DNA from: DATGMP01 sp035293565
Lineage (GTDB): Bacteria > Pseudomonadota > Alphaproteobacteria > BOG-932 > Roseiterribacteraceae
Direction: 5' to 3'
NCBI GenBank assembly: GCA_035293565.1
Contig: DATGMP010000080.1
Location: forward strand, 1-64,000
DNA length: 64,000 bases
Part shown: in pieces, positions 17,205 through 26,438 of the stretch
Position numbering within the stretch: position 1 is the stretch's first letter
Layout: the number at the start of each line of letters is the position of its first letter
Program-made: the position numbers and the translations under genes
Notes under the pieces: generated by a model
Databases searched by the model: none
Told to the model about the DNA's origin: nothing
The model's input: only the letters and a program-made list of their open reading frames with translations

Positions 17205-17603
17205 ATGTCGAGCAGTTACGCCGAGAGAAAGCTGGAGCAGGCGCTGCTCGAATGCGGCGGATCGCCCTCCGTGGCGCGGCGGCTCGTGATGGGCTGGGCC
17301 TCGAAAGACCCTCGTCTGCTGCAGGAACTGGCGCAGCCTTTCCTCACCGGTATCGTCGGCCACGCCGTCGACCGTGCGATCAAGCGGCAGCCGAAGGGCC
17401 GCCCACAGCCGAAGCCGGGAGCGTTGGGAACAGCCGCGCTCGACGGCATTATTCGCGCCCTCGGCCAGAATTTCGATCGCGGCGACCCAGTCCGGGCCGA
17501 GCCGTCCTGCGCTGCCCACGCCGATGTCATCCGCGGGCTTGCCAAGGCTCAGGTCCGCAAGCGGGCGCTCGCCTTCGATCACGCATCCTCCGCCAGGCGG
17601 TAG
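17205..17603 (+). CDS. Small conserved protein of unknown function
   Basis: A 132-residue protein starting MSSSYAERKLEQALLECGG, continuing with VARRLVMGWASKDPRLLQEL and FLTGIVGHAVDRAI. I recall similar proteins in sphingomonads, without a known function. GGAG at 17194-17197 is correctly spaced from ATG 17205. The C-terminal half is basic and Ala-rich. The 3' end overlaps kdpE by 25 bp on the opposite strand. I prefer this frame to the 147-residue minus-strand ORF over the same bases because of its ribosome site and protein-like composition. Confidence 0.65.
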   Translation: MSSSYAERKLEQALLECGGSPSVARRLVMGWASKDPRLLQELAQPFLTGIVGHAVDRAIKRQPKGRPQPKPGALGTAALDGIIRALGQNFDRGDPVRAEPSCAAHADVIRGLAKAQVRKRALAFDHASSARR

Positions 17604-18289
17604 CCGACGCCGGGTTCGGTCAGAATGTAGCGGGGTTGTCCGGGATCATCTCCGAGCTTCTGCCTCAGATGTCCGATATGGATGCGCAGGTAATGCGTGT
17701 CCTCGATATGCGCCGGGCCCCAGATCTCGCGTAAGAGGTGCTGATGCGTCAGCACCCGTCCTGGGTTGGTCGCAAGCAGACGTAGGATCCCGTACTCTTT
17801 GCGCGACAGGCGGATCTCGTTTCCGTCGACCGTCACCCGCCGCTTGCCGAGATCGACCCTCAGGCCGGCATGCGCAAAGATCGGCTCGCGTGCGCCTTCG
17901 GCTGGCTTGCGCAAAGCGGCGCGAACGCGCGCCATCAGCTCGGCTATGCTGAAGGGTTTCGTTAAATAATCGGCCGCTCCGCCGTCGAGCGCGCGGACCT
18001 TCTCGGTGTCGCCCGCCCGTACCGACAGCACGATGATCGGCAGTGCCGACCATTCTCGAATCTGCTCGATGACTTCGTGACCATCGAGGTCGGGAAGGCC
18101 GAGATCGAGGATCACGAGGTCGACTTTCTCCAGCGCCGCCTTCGAGACGGCCTCCTTGCCGTTACTCGCCTCGACGACCTCGTAGCCATGGGCGGTCAGG
18201 CTGATGCGAAGAAATTTCCGGATTTGCGGCTCATCATCGACGACCAGGATCTTGGCATGCGCCAAAGCCGCTTCAGCGGGGGCGCTCAT
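17579..18289 (-). CDS. kdpE: KdpE response regulator
   Basis: A 236-residue OmpR-family regulator. The receiver has acidic VVDDE (18-20) and phosphoacceptor Asp62 in VILDLGLPDLDG, followed by the Lys of YLTKPFS. The winged-helix DNA-binding domain covers about 135-232 (RKEYGILRLLATNPGRVLTH, ending GVGYRL). It activates the kdp operon under potassium limitation after phosphorylation by KdpD. The start overlaps the kdpD stop in ATGA fashion. It is the last gene of the kdp transcription unit. Confidence 0.96.
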   Translation of the reverse strand: MSAPAEAALAHAKILVVDDEPQIRKFLRISLTAHGYEVVEASNGKEAVSKAALEKVDLVILDLGLPDLDGHEVIEQIREWSALPIIVLSVRAGDTEKVRALDGGAADYLTKPFSIAELMARVRAALRKPAEGAREPIFAHAGLRVDLGKRRVTVDGNEIRLSRKEYGILRLLATNPGRVLTHQHLLREIWGPAHIEDTHYLRIHIGHLRQKLGDDPGQPRYILTEPGVGYRLAEDA

Positions 18290-21015
18290 ACGAATTCCTC
18301 GAGACCGTCGTCCGCGGTTTCGGTCTCCGCCTCTGGTTCGGGCGGCTCGGCGTTGGGAATCGTCATCTCGATGCAGGTGCCCTCGCCATAGTCGCCGGGC
18401 AGCGCCACGATGGTCCCGCCGTGGGCGGCCATCAAGCCGCGGCAGATGGCGAGGCCGAGACCGGTCCCGGCCGGACGGTTGTCGCCAGCCTTGACGCGAT
18501 AGAACATATCGAAGACGAGCTCCCGCTCGCGCTCGGGAATGCCGGGTCCCTTGTCGACGACCTGAATCACAGTCCTGTCGTCACGCTCGAAGGCACGGAG
18601 GGTTATTTGTCCCCCCGGGCTGGAATATTTGGCCGCATTGTCCAGGACATTGACCAGCACCTGCTCGATCAGGATCGGATCGACATAGAGCAGTTTCAGG
18701 TCCTGCTTGACGTCAGCGACCACATGATAGGGCGCCAGAGCCTGCTTCAGCCGCTCCAGCGCGCCGCCGATGACGTCGTGGAGGTCGACCCAGTCGCGCT
18801 TGGGCTTGAGCGCGCCATAGCCGAGCCGTGTCATGTCGAGCAGGTTTTGAACGAAGCGATTGAGACGTTCCGCCTCCTCCAGCACCGTCTGCAGAAGCTC
18901 GTGCCGATTCTCTTCCGACAGGCTCTCGCCGAAGGTCGCGAGGCTGGTGGCAGAGCCGATGATCGAAACGAGCGGAGTTCGAAGATCGTGCGAGATTGAT
19001 GAGAGGAGGGCTGAACGAAGCTGCTCCGTCTCAGTCAGGATCCGCGCCTCCTCGATCGAACTTGCGAGATTGGTTCGCTCGATCGCGACCGCAGCCTGGT
19101 CGGCAACGGCGTCCAGCAGGCGCCTCTGCTCCGGCGACAGGCCGCTACCATCGCCGTCGAAAGCCACGCCCAGCAGCCCCACTGGGCCGGTGGCCGTGCG
19201 AAGCGGTAGGAACAGCCATTCCGAATTCGGCAGCGTGTCCGATCCCAGTCCCGCGGGCTTGCCATGGCGCCAGGCCCAATCGGAGGCGGCGATCGCCGGG
19301 TCGGTTAGATGGTCTTCGGGCGGGTAGCCGGCCGCGATCGTGAGATTCCCGTCCTGCGGCAGCAAGACTAGCGAACGGCATTGAAGCGTCGCCGCGACGT
19401 GATGAACGACGGCCCAGAGGACGTCATCACGGCTTGCCGCGCCGGCGATACGGCGACTGAAATCATAGAGCTTCGCGGTACGGCGGGCGGCTTGCCGGCT
19501 CGCCTCGGCCTGCTCGCGCGTGCGCGCGGCCACGTTGCCGGTCAGCATCGCGACGAAGAAAAACATCAGGAGCGTGAAGAAGTCCTGCGTGCTCGTGATC
19601 GCGAAAGTGAAGCGCGGTTCGGTAAAGAAGAACTTGTAGACACCGAACCCCAGGAGGCTCGCGACCACTGAGGGCCAAAGACCGAAACGGATCGCGCTTA
19701 CCAGAACCGGCAGCACGAAGATGATGGACAGCGTTTCCTGGGGAACGAAATACTCCGCGATCGTCGCGGCGACGCCGGCGGCAGCGACCGCCAGCATGGA
19801 CAACGCATATTCGCGCGGCGAATGCTCCTCGAACGAGGTGGTCGTCGATTCTCTAGGCTGGGGCGCGGATTTCTCTTCCTCGACCCCGATGACCATGAGT
19901 TCGAAGCTCTGGGCGCCTTCGACGATCCTCTGGGTCACCGAGCGATTGAAGAGCCGCGCCAGCCGTCCGCGGCGCGGCCGGCCGACGATAATGCGGCTGA
20001 CGTTGCGCGAGCGGGCATAATTGAGGAGCTCGGCGGCCACATCCATCGAGCCCGGCAGGACCACGGCTTCGGCGCCCAGCCGCTCGGCCAGCCGCATCGT
20101 CTCGTCGATCCTGTCTTTGGCGTCTTCCTTGAGATTCTCTTCGGTGGCGGTCTGCACATGGACCGCAATCCAGGCGGAGCGGAGGCGATCGGCCGAGCGC
20201 TGGGCCGCTCGAACCAGCTTTTGCCCCGTCGTCGACTCATTGACGCATACCATCAGCCGCTCGCGGGTCGGCCAGGGGCCCGAGATGGCGTGAGCCTTCA
20301 TGTAGCTCAGCATTTCGGCGTCGATGCGCTCCGCCGCCGCCCGCATCGTGAGCTCGCGGAGGGCCGTCAGGTTTCCGCGGCTGAAGAAATGGGCGATTGC
20401 ACGGCTGGCCTGGTCTTTGACGTAGACCTTGCCCTGCTGCAGCCGCTCGATCAGGTCCTCCGGCGGTAGGTCGATGAGCTCGATCTCGTCGGCCTCGTTC
20501 AGAACCGCGTCCGGCACCGTTTCGCGCACGCGGATGCGGGCGATCCGGGCGATGATGTCGTTAAGGCTCTCCAGATGCTGGACGTTGAGCGTCGTATAGA
20601 CGTCGACCCCGATGTCCAGGATCTCCTGAACGTCTTGATAGCGCTTCACATGGCGGCTGCCGGGCACGTTGGTATGGGCGAGCTCGTCGACCAGCGCAAT
20701 CCTGGGCCTTCGCTTCAGGATCGCGTCGATATCCATCTCGTAGAAAGTCCGGTCGCGATAGACGATCTGCTTGCGCGGCAAGACCTCCAGCCCCTCCAGG
20801 AGCAGCTCGGTCTCGGCCCGCCCGTGGGTTTCGAGGATACCCACGGCAATATCGACGCCTTCCTTGCGGCGCCGCTGGGCGGCCTCGAGCATGGCGTAGG
20901 TCTTGCCGACGCCCGGAGCAGCGCCGAGGAATATCTTCAACCGTCCGCGCGAAGCCCGTTTCAGCTCGGAAAGGAGCGCTTCCGGCTCGGGGCGGCTTAC
21001 GGACTCGTCGACCAT
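18286..21015 (-). CDS. kdpD: KdpD potassium-responsive sensor histidine kinase
   Basis: A 909-residue sensor. The N-terminal KdpD domain has the Walker A-like GAAPGVGKTYAML and ILETHGR. A Usp-like domain spans about 250-370, four DUF4118 transmembrane helices lie around 400-495, and a GAF-type region follows. HisKA carries the phospho-His at 676 (SSISHDLRTPL). The ATPase domain has NVLDNAAKYS, DKGPGIP and GTGLGLAIC. All canonical parts are present and of normal length. It is separated from kdpC by a MaoC-like gene, which is not the usual order. Confidence 0.96.
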   Translation of the reverse strand: MVDESVSRPEPEALLSELKRASRGRLKIFLGAAPGVGKTYAMLEAAQRRRKEGVDIAVGILETHGRAETELLLEGLEVLPRKQIVYRDRTFYEMDIDAILKRRPRIALVDELAHTNVPGSRHVKRYQDVQEILDIGVDVYTTLNVQHLESLNDIIARIARIRVRETVPDAVLNEADEIELIDLPPEDLIERLQQGKVYVKDQASRAIAHFFSRGNLTALRELTMRAAAERIDAEMLSYMKAHAISGPWPTRERLMVCVNESTTGQKLVRAAQRSADRLRSAWIAVHVQTATEENLKEDAKDRIDETMRLAERLGAEAVVLPGSMDVAAELLNYARSRNVSRIIVGRPRRGRLARLFNRSVTQRIVEGAQSFELMVIGVEEEKSAPQPRESTTTSFEEHSPREYALSMLAVAAAGVAATIAEYFVPQETLSIIFVLPVLVSAIRFGLWPSVVASLLGFGVYKFFFTEPRFTFAITSTQDFFTLLMFFFVAMLTGNVAARTREQAEASRQAARRTAKLYDFSRRIAGAASRDDVLWAVVHHVAATLQCRSLVLLPQDGNLTIAAGYPPEDHLTDPAIAASDWAWRHGKPAGLGSDTLPNSEWLFLPLRTATGPVGLLGVAFDGDGSGLSPEQRRLLDAVADQAAVAIERTNLASSIEEARILTETEQLRSALLSSISHDLRTPLVSIIGSATSLATFGESLSEENRHELLQTVLEEAERLNRFVQNLLDMTRLGYGALKPKRDWVDLHDVIGGALERLKQALAPYHVVADVKQDLKLLYVDPILIEQVLVNVLDNAAKYSSPGGQITLRAFERDDRTVIQVVDKGPGIPERERELVFDMFYRVKAGDNRPAGTGLGLAICRGLMAAHGGTIVALPGDYGEGTCIEMTIPNAEPPEPEAETETADDGLEEFV

Positions 21016-21095
21016 GGCAAGGTAACGGACTCGCCGCAGGATTGGCTCATGCGGGCGATCCTAGCACGGGCCCACAGTGGGGAAAAATTCGCTCC

Positions 21096-21557
21096 CTAGT
21101 CCTTGCCGCTGCCCTTGACCAGGCGAAGGGGCGTATAGACCAGCACTGTCTCGCCATTCTGGTTCATAATCGCGTTCCGGGTCCTGACCAGGCCGCGGCC
21201 ATGCTTGGAAGCCGGGCGAACCTCCGTGACCTCGATTTCAACATGGATGGTATCGCCCGCCAGAACAGGGCCTTTGACATCGAGCTCCATATTGAGGAAG
21301 GCCAGACCTGTACCTTGGGCCATTCCGAGCAGGGCAAGCCCCTCGGCGATCGAATAGACGAGCGCCGCAGGGGCCACCCGCCCTTTGATGGCCGAGCTCT
21401 GCGCCCGGAATTCGGCATCGGTGAAGAGAACCTCCAGAAATCCGGTGCAGTTGATAAAGGCGATGATGTCGGCTTCGGTGATCGTCCGCCCGAACGTCTT
21501 GAACCGGTCGCCGACCTTCAGCTCATCCCAATAAAAGCCGTGCCCCAGAAGCTTCAT
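21096..21557 (-). CDS. MaoC-fold protein within the kdp locus
   Basis: A 153-residue hot-dog-fold protein: GFYWDELKVGDRFKTFGRT, TEADIIAF, and AGDTIHVEIEVTEVR are classic MaoC features. In typical R-hydratases the region after TEAD reads T-G-D-x-N-P-x-H-x-D. Here it is TGFLEVLFTD, so the catalytic Asp and His positions are Phe. That makes ordinary enoyl-CoA hydration doubtful. It lies 32 bases after kdpC and 80 bases before kdpD, on the same strand, so it is probably co-transcribed with them. Its role there is unknown. Confidence 0.85.
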   Translation of the reverse strand: MKLLGHGFYWDELKVGDRFKTFGRTITEADIIAFINCTGFLEVLFTDAEFRAQSSAIKGRVAPAALVYSIAEGLALLGMAQGTGLAFLNMELDVKGPVLAGDTIHVEIEVTEVRPASKHGRGLVRTRNAIMNQNGETVLVYTPLRLVKGSGKD

Positions 21558-21589
21558 CTTTCGATCTCTCGCCGGTGAAAGGCGCGAAG

Positions 21590-22216
21590 TTACTTAGCGG
21601 CGGCCGCAGCGTCGAGGGCGAGGTTGAGCTCGAGCACATTCACCCTGGGTTCGCCGAGGAAACCCAAGGTTCGACCTTCGGTATGCTGGGCGACAATCTG
21701 CCGAACCTGATCCTCGGTCATGCCGCGCGCCTTGGCGACCCGAGGCACTTGAAATTCCGCCGCCGCGGGCGTGATGTGGGGGTCGAGCCCCGAGGCTGAG
21801 CTGGTCACCAGATCGCCCGGAACCGCCATCCCCGGATTGTCGGGCTGGTTAGCCCGTACTGCGGCCGTTACCGCATCGACCAGCTTCTTGCTGCTGGGCG
21901 CGAGGTTGGTACCGGCCGTATTGGTCGGGTCGTAACCATTCTGCGGAGCGACCGGGGCCGGCACCGCCCCAGGCGCGGGCATCGGCGCTGCGGCATTGGC
22001 GGCCGACGGCCGCGGATGGAAATATTCGGGCTTGGAGAAATACTGCCCGATCAGGCTCGAGCCGACGACCGCGTCGCCATGCTTGAGCAGGCTGCCATTC
22101 GCGTGATCCGGGAAGATCGCCTGAGCGATCCCGGTGATCGCCAGCGGATAGGCGATGCCGGTCAGCACCGTCATCACCAGGATCATGCCGATGGCCATGC
22201 GGAGGGCGGAACCCAT
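21590..22216 (-). CDS. kdpC: KdpC potassium-transporting ATPase subunit
   Basis: A 208-residue single-pass subunit that stabilises the KdpA-KdpB complex. It has one N-terminal membrane helix, then [34 protein letters not shown] and [15 protein letters not shown], all typical of KdpC. An Ala/Pro-rich loop around residues 75-90 is a little longer than usual. I chose ATG 22216 because AGGAG lies just upstream and inside the longer TTG-started frame. It follows kdpB after 10 bases. Confidence 0.96.
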   Translation of the reverse strand: MGSALRMAIGMILVMTVLTGIAYPLAITGIAQAIFPDHANGSLLKHGDAVVGSSLIGQYFSKPEYFHPRPSAANAAAPMPAPGAVPAPVAPQNGYDPTNTAGTNLAPSSKKLVDAVTAAVRANQPDNPGMAVPGDLVTSSASGLDPHITPAAAEFQVPRVAKARGMTEDQVRQIVAQHTEGRTLGFLGEPRVNVLELNLALDAAAAAK

Positions 22217-22226
22217 AATTCTACTC

Positions 22227-24287
22227 CTAAGCAAGCCCGAGCGCGTTGACGACCAGATCGATCGCCTTGATGCCGAGGAAGGGCACGACGATGCCGCCGA
22301 GGCCGTAAATCAGCAGATTGCGGCGGAGCAGGGCGGAGGCGCTGCTGGGCGTGTACTGGACGCCGCGCAATGCCAGGGGCACCAGCGCAATGATGATCAG
22401 CGCGTTGAAGATGATCGCCGACAGGATGGCGCTCTGCGGGCTTGCTAGCCGCATGACGTTCAACGCCTGAAGCTGCGGATAGACGCTGACGAAGAGCGCA
22501 GGAATGATGGCGAAATATTTCGCGACGTCGTTGGCGATCGAGAAGGTCGTCAGCGAGCCGCGACTGATGAGAAGCTGCTTGCCGACAAGCACGACCTCGA
22601 TGAGCTTGGTCGGATCGCTGTCGAGATCGATCAGGTTGCCGGCCTCCTTGGCGGCGGGCGTGCCGCTGTTCATCGCGACGCCGACATCGGCCTGGGCCAG
22701 CGCAGGTGCATCGTTCGAACCGTCGCCGCACATCGCGACGAGCTTGCCGCCCTTCTGCTCGTCGCGAATGAGCTGGAGCTTCTTTTCAGGAGTCGCCTCG
22801 GCGAGATAGTCGTCGACGCCGGCCTCGGCCGCGATTGTGGCGGCGGTTAGCGGGTTGTCGCCGGTGATCATCACCGTCCGGATTCCCATTTGACGCAGCA
22901 TGCGGAAACGTTCGCGGATGCCCGGCTTGATGATGTCCTTGAGATGCACGACGCCCAGAAGCCGGCCGCCGCGCGCAACCGCCAGCGGCGTCCCCCCGGC
23001 TTTTGAGATGCGCTCGACGGCATGAGAGACCGCTTCTGGCGCAGCGGTCCGGGCCCGTGCATCGGGGTTGCCGGAGAGATAGGCCATGATTGCGTCGACC
23101 GCGCCCTTGCGGATCTCCTCACCGGTCTTGAGATCGGCACCGCTCATGCGGGTGAAGGCCGAGAACTCGATCGTACGGTCGACAGCCCCGGCGTCGACGG
23201 CGGCGTTGTAGCGTTCGCCGGCCAGTTTCACGATCGACTTGCCTTCAGGCGTTTCGTCGGCAAGCGAGGCGAGGAGGGCTGCTTCCGCCATCTCGGCGAC
23301 GCTCACGCCGGGCGCCGGGACGAAGTCGTCAGCCATGCGATTGCCGAACGTGATCGTGCCGGTCTTGTCCAAGAGCAGTGTGTCGACGTCCCCGGCGGCT
23401 TCAACCGCCCGTCCCGACTTGGCGATCACGTTGGCGCGGACCAGCCGGTCCATGCCGGCAATACCGATCGCGGAAAGGAGGCCGCCGATGGTGGTCGGGA
23501 TCAGAGTCACCAGCAGCGCGATCAGGAACACGACCGAGATCGATGTTCCTGAATAGGATGCGAAGAACTCCAGGCTTCCCGTCACCACCAGAAAGATGAT
23601 GGTGAGGCCGACCAGCAGGATGTTCAGCGCGATCTCGTTGGGAGTCTTCTGCCGCTCGGCGCCTTCGACCAATCGGATCATGCGATCGAGGAAGCTCTCG
23701 CCGGGCTTGGCGGTGATGCGGACCTTGATCTGGTCTGAGACGACCCGCGTGCCGCCGGTGACTCCGGAACGATCGCTGCCTGATTCGCGGATCACCGGAG
23801 CGGATTCTCCCGTGATGGCGGATTCGTCGATCGAGGCGATGCCCTCGATCACCTCGCCGTCACCCGGAATGATCTCTCCGGCGGAAACAGAGACAATGTC
23901 GCCGGCGCGAAGTGTGCTGCTCGGCACGTCCTCGACCTCATCGCTCGTTCCCGAGATGACCCGATGGGCCGTGGTTTCACCCTGCATTTTGCGCAGCGAT
24001 TCCGCTCGCGCTTTGCCGCGCCCTTCGGCCACGGCTTCCGCAAAATTCGCGCATAAGACGGTAAACCAGAGCCAGGCGCAAATTTGCCCGACGACGGCGG
24101 TGTAGGGGCCGGTGCCGGAGGCCAGATCGCGCAGGAACAATATTGTAGCGATCGCGGCCACGATCTCGGTCACGAAGATGACCGGATTGCGCCAGAGCGT
24201 GCCTGGATTGAGTTTGACGAAGGCCTCACGGCTGGCGACCGCGGCGAGATGCCCGTCCAGAAGCTTCGTTTCCTTGGGTTTTGCCAT
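22227..24287 (-). CDS. kdpB: KdpB potassium-transporting P-type ATPase
   Basis: A 686-residue catalytic subunit. The phosphorylated Asp307 lies in [13 protein letters not shown]. The TGES loop appears as [13 protein letters not shown] and the hinge motif as [18 protein letters not shown]. Membrane helices frame a cytoplasmic ATPase domain of the expected size. It powers high-affinity K+ uptake through KdpA. It begins 11 bases after the kdpA stop. Confidence 0.98.
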   Translation of the reverse strand: MAKPKETKLLDGHLAAVASREAFVKLNPGTLWRNPVIFVTEIVAAIATILFLRDLASGTGPYTAVVGQICAWLWFTVLCANFAEAVAEGRGKARAESLRKMQGETTAHRVISGTSDEVEDVPSSTLRAGDIVSVSAGEIIPGDGEVIEGIASIDESAITGESAPVIRESGSDRSGVTGGTRVVSDQIKVRITAKPGESFLDRMIRLVEGAERQKTPNEIALNILLVGLTIIFLVVTGSLEFFASYSGTSISVVFLIALLVTLIPTTIGGLLSAIGIAGMDRLVRANVIAKSGRAVEAAGDVDTLLLDKTGTITFGNRMADDFVPAPGVSVAEMAEAALLASLADETPEGKSIVKLAGERYNAAVDAGAVDRTIEFSAFTRMSGADLKTGEEIRKGAVDAIMAYLSGNPDARARTAAPEAVSHAVERISKAGGTPLAVARGGRLLGVVHLKDIIKPGIRERFRMLRQMGIRTVMITGDNPLTAATIAAEAGVDDYLAEATPEKKLQLIRDEQKGGKLVAMCGDGSNDAPALAQADVGVAMNSGTPAAKEAGNLIDLDSDPTKLIEVVLVGKQLLISRGSLTTFSIANDVAKYFAIIPALFVSVYPQLQALNVMRLASPQSAILSAIIFNALIIIALVPLALRGVQYTPSSASALLRRNLLIYGLGGIVVPFLGIKAIDLVVNALGLA

Positions 24288-24298
24288 GATGTTTCTTC

Positions 24299-26011
24299 TC
24301 AGAAGAGCGCGCCGGACTGGAGTGCCAGATGCTCGACTATTGGTCCCAGCGCCAATGCCGGGAAGAAAGTGAGGCCGCCCACGATGATGACGACGCCGAT
24401 CAGCAGCGCGACGAATAGACCGGTGTCGGTCGGAAAAGTGCCGGCCGAGGGCGGCACCGTCTTTTTGGCGGCAAAGCTGCCGGCGATCGCGAGAATCGGG
24501 ATCACCACCGCGAAGCGGCCGATCAGCATCATCGCGCTCAGCATATTGTTGTAGAAGAGCGTGTTGCCCGACAGGCCGGCAAACGCCGACCCGTTGTTCA
24601 TATCGGTCGACGTGAACGCATAAAGAATTTCGCTGAGTCCGTGCGGACCATTGTTGCCGAGCCCGGCGAGGCCTTGCGGAAGAACGGCGGTGAAAGCACT
24701 GAAAGCGAGGATTCCGACTGTGATCGCGAATAGCGCGAAGATCGACAGCTTGACCTCACGGGATTCGATCTTCTTGCCGATGTACTCGGGTGTCCGCCCA
24801 ACCATCAGCCCGGCGATGAAGACGGCCAGGATCACGTGGAGCACCATGCCGTAGAAACCAGCTCCCACGCCGCCGAAGATGATGCAGCCCAAAAGCATGT
24901 TGATCAGCGGCACCATGCCCGCCAGCGGCATCAGGCTGTCATGCATCGAGTTCACCGCGCCACAGGACGTATCTGTTGTGGTCACCGCCCATAGGACGGA
25001 GTCCGCTACGCCGAAGCGAACGTCCTTGCCTTCCATATTGCCTTGCGTCGTGTCGTAGCCCGCAATGTGGGCGAGCGCAGGGTTCGGCATCGCCTCGGCG
25101 GAGTAGGCTGCGGCGAGACCGAACAGAAACAGGATCCCCATTGCGCCATAAATCGCATAGGCCTGCTTCCGTCGGCCGATCATGCGCCCATAGGTGTCCA
25201 CGAGCGCGGCCGGTATGAGGAAGATCAGCAGATCCTCGATGAAATTCGTTAGTGGAGTCGGGTTCTCATAGGGGTGCGCGCTGTTCGTGTTGAAGAAGCC
25301 GCCGCCATTCGTGCCGAGTTCCTTGATCACTTCCTGCGACGCGATTGGCCCGAGTGCGATTGTCTGTTTGGCCCCCTCGACGGTGGTCGCATCGACATAA
25401 GGGCCCAGCGTCTGCGGTACGCCCTGCCAGACGAGAAAGACGGCGCCCACGATCGAAATCGGCAGCAACACATAGAGCAGGCCGCGCGTCATATCGACAT
25501 AGAAATTGCCGATCGTCTTGGTGGTCTTGCGAGCGAAACCGCGGATGAGGGCTATGGCGACCGCGAGGCCCGTGGCCGCGGATAGAAAATTATGCACGGT
25601 GAGGGCAGCCATCTGGGAAAGATAGCTCATCGTCCCTTCGCCGCCGTAATTCTGCCAGTTGGTGTTGGTGTTGAAGCTGACGGCGGTATTCATCGCGAGA
25701 TCGGGCGCGACGTTATCCATGCCCTGCGGATTGAGCGGGAGATATTTCTGAAGCCTCAAGACCGCATAGGTGCCGACGATGCCGACGACGGCGAACAGCA
25801 GCAGGTGGCCGGCATAGCGCTTCCAGCTCTGCTCCGCGTCTTCGCGCACGCCGCAGATGCCGTAGACCAAGCGCTCCACCGGTCGGAGCAGCGGATAGAG
25901 GAATGTTCGTTCGCCGGCGAACACTTTGGCCATATAGCCGCCGAGCACGGGGGTCAGAGCCAGGATGATCGCGGCATAGACGGCGAATTGGACGAAATCG
26001 GTCGTGTGCAC
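24299..26011 (-). CDS. kdpA: KdpA potassium-binding channel subunit
   Basis: A 570-residue protein with about ten membrane helices. The four pore-loop repeats are visible as [49 protein letters not shown] and [16 protein letters not shown]; these form the K+ selectivity filter. Translation starts at a GTG with GGAG about 9 bases upstream. kdpF lies 33 bases ahead. Confidence 0.98.
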   Translation of the reverse strand: MHTTDFVQFAVYAAIILALTPVLGGYMAKVFAGERTFLYPLLRPVERLVYGICGVREDAEQSWKRYAGHLLLFAVVGIVGTYAVLRLQKYLPLNPQGMDNVAPDLAMNTAVSFNTNTNWQNYGGEGTMSYLSQMAALTVHNFLSAATGLAVAIALIRGFARKTTKTIGNFYVDMTRGLLYVLLPISIVGAVFLVWQGVPQTLGPYVDATTVEGAKQTIALGPIASQEVIKELGTNGGGFFNTNSAHPYENPTPLTNFIEDLLIFLIPAALVDTYGRMIGRRKQAYAIYGAMGILFLFGLAAAYSAEAMPNPALAHIAGYDTTQGNMEGKDVRFGVADSVLWAVTTTDTSCGAVNSMHDSLMPLAGMVPLINMLLGCIIFGGVGAGFYGMVLHVILAVFIAGLMVGRTPEYIGKKIESREVKLSIFALFAITVGILAFSAFTAVLPQGLAGLGNNGPHGLSEILYAFTSTDMNNGSAFAGLSGNTLFYNNMLSAMMLIGRFAVVIPILAIAGSFAAKKTVPPSAGTFPTDTGLFVALLIGVVIIVGGLTFFPALALGPIVEHLALQSGALF

Positions 26012-26044
26012 GACGTCAGTCTCCCTTTCCGGGATTGTCGACGA

Positions 26045-26134
26045 TTAGAAACGCTCGCTGCGTGCCAGCGCGTAGATCAGATAGATCAGCAGGCCGATGA
26101 AGGCGGCTGATGCCAGGATGTAGTCGAGGCTCAA
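26045..26134 (-). CDS. kdpF: KdpF small stabilising subunit
   Basis: A 29-residue single-helix protein, starting MSLDYILASAAFIGLLIYL and ending ALARSERF, matching the KdpF pattern of one hydrophobic helix followed by a short basic tail. The start is TTG 26134 with GGAG about 7 bases upstream. It lies just before kdpA. KdpF is a lipid-like stabiliser of the KdpABC complex. Confidence 0.88.
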   Translation of the reverse strand: MSLDYILASAAFIGLLIYLIYALARSERF

Positions 26135-26146
26135 GGCAGCTCTCCG

Positions 26147-26230
26147 TTAGATCCGGTCACAGACCTGCGTAAAGCCATAGAATGCTGCAAAGAAAGCAAG
26201 CATTGCCGCAAGAAGGATGAGGTCGAGCAT
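26147..26230 (-). CDS. 27-residue membrane ORF upstream of kdpF
   Basis: ATG 26230 opens a 27-codon frame, MLDLILLAAMLAFFAAFYG followed by FTQVCDRI, ending at TAA 26147-26149, 12 bases before the kdpF start. It is one hydrophobic helix with a Cys-Asp-Arg tail. I recall similar short ORFs with a CDR-type ending upstream of kdpF in other proteobacteria, but have no name for it. The ribosome site (GGGA) is weak. It may be a further small Kdp subunit or a leader peptide. Confidence 0.6.
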   Translation of the reverse strand: MLDLILLAAMLAFFAAFYGFTQVCDRI

Positions 26231-26274
26231 CTGGTGTCCCTGTACCGACTGTCGGGTCTTAAGTACGCATCCAG

Positions 26275-26326
26275 GTCGTAAAGCTACCAGATGAAACGCC
26301 GCAGGCGGGCGTAAATTCGGCGTAAA
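26275..26326 (-). promoter_or_regulatory. Candidate KdpE operator upstream of the kdp operon
   Basis: On the minus strand TTTACGCC occurs at 26326-26319 and again at 26315-26308, an 11-bp repeat period as bound by OmpR-family dimers. A third partial copy, TTTACGAC at 26282-26275, is 33 bp further on, exactly in the same phase. The E. coli KdpE site also contains TTTACA-type half-sites. The block lies 45-95 bp upstream of the first small ORF of the operon. Confidence 0.6.
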
Positions 26327-26397
26327 GGCTTGCTATCGGTCGTCTCACTGCGCGCTGCGTCGAGATTCAGCACCAAGCGCGCGAAGGACATGAAGAT

Positions 26398-26434
26398 GAT
26401 TCACTCGATCGTCGATCGAAGATCGAGGTGAATC
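26398..26434 (-). terminator. Stem-loop between the UbiA-family gene and the kdp promoter
   Basis: GATTCACTCGATC (26398-26410) pairs with GATCGAGGTGAATC (26421-26434) with one bulged base and a 10-base loop. It begins 4 bases after the UbiA-family stop on the minus strand, a good position for a terminator, though no U-run follows. The remaining bases to the operator show nothing else. Confidence 0.45.
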
Positions 26435-26438
26435 CGGG

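Noticed and set aside
17139..17582. 147-residue minus-strand ORF
   Set aside because: Competes with the plus-strand 17205-17603 gene, which has a good ribosome site and a familiar N-terminus.
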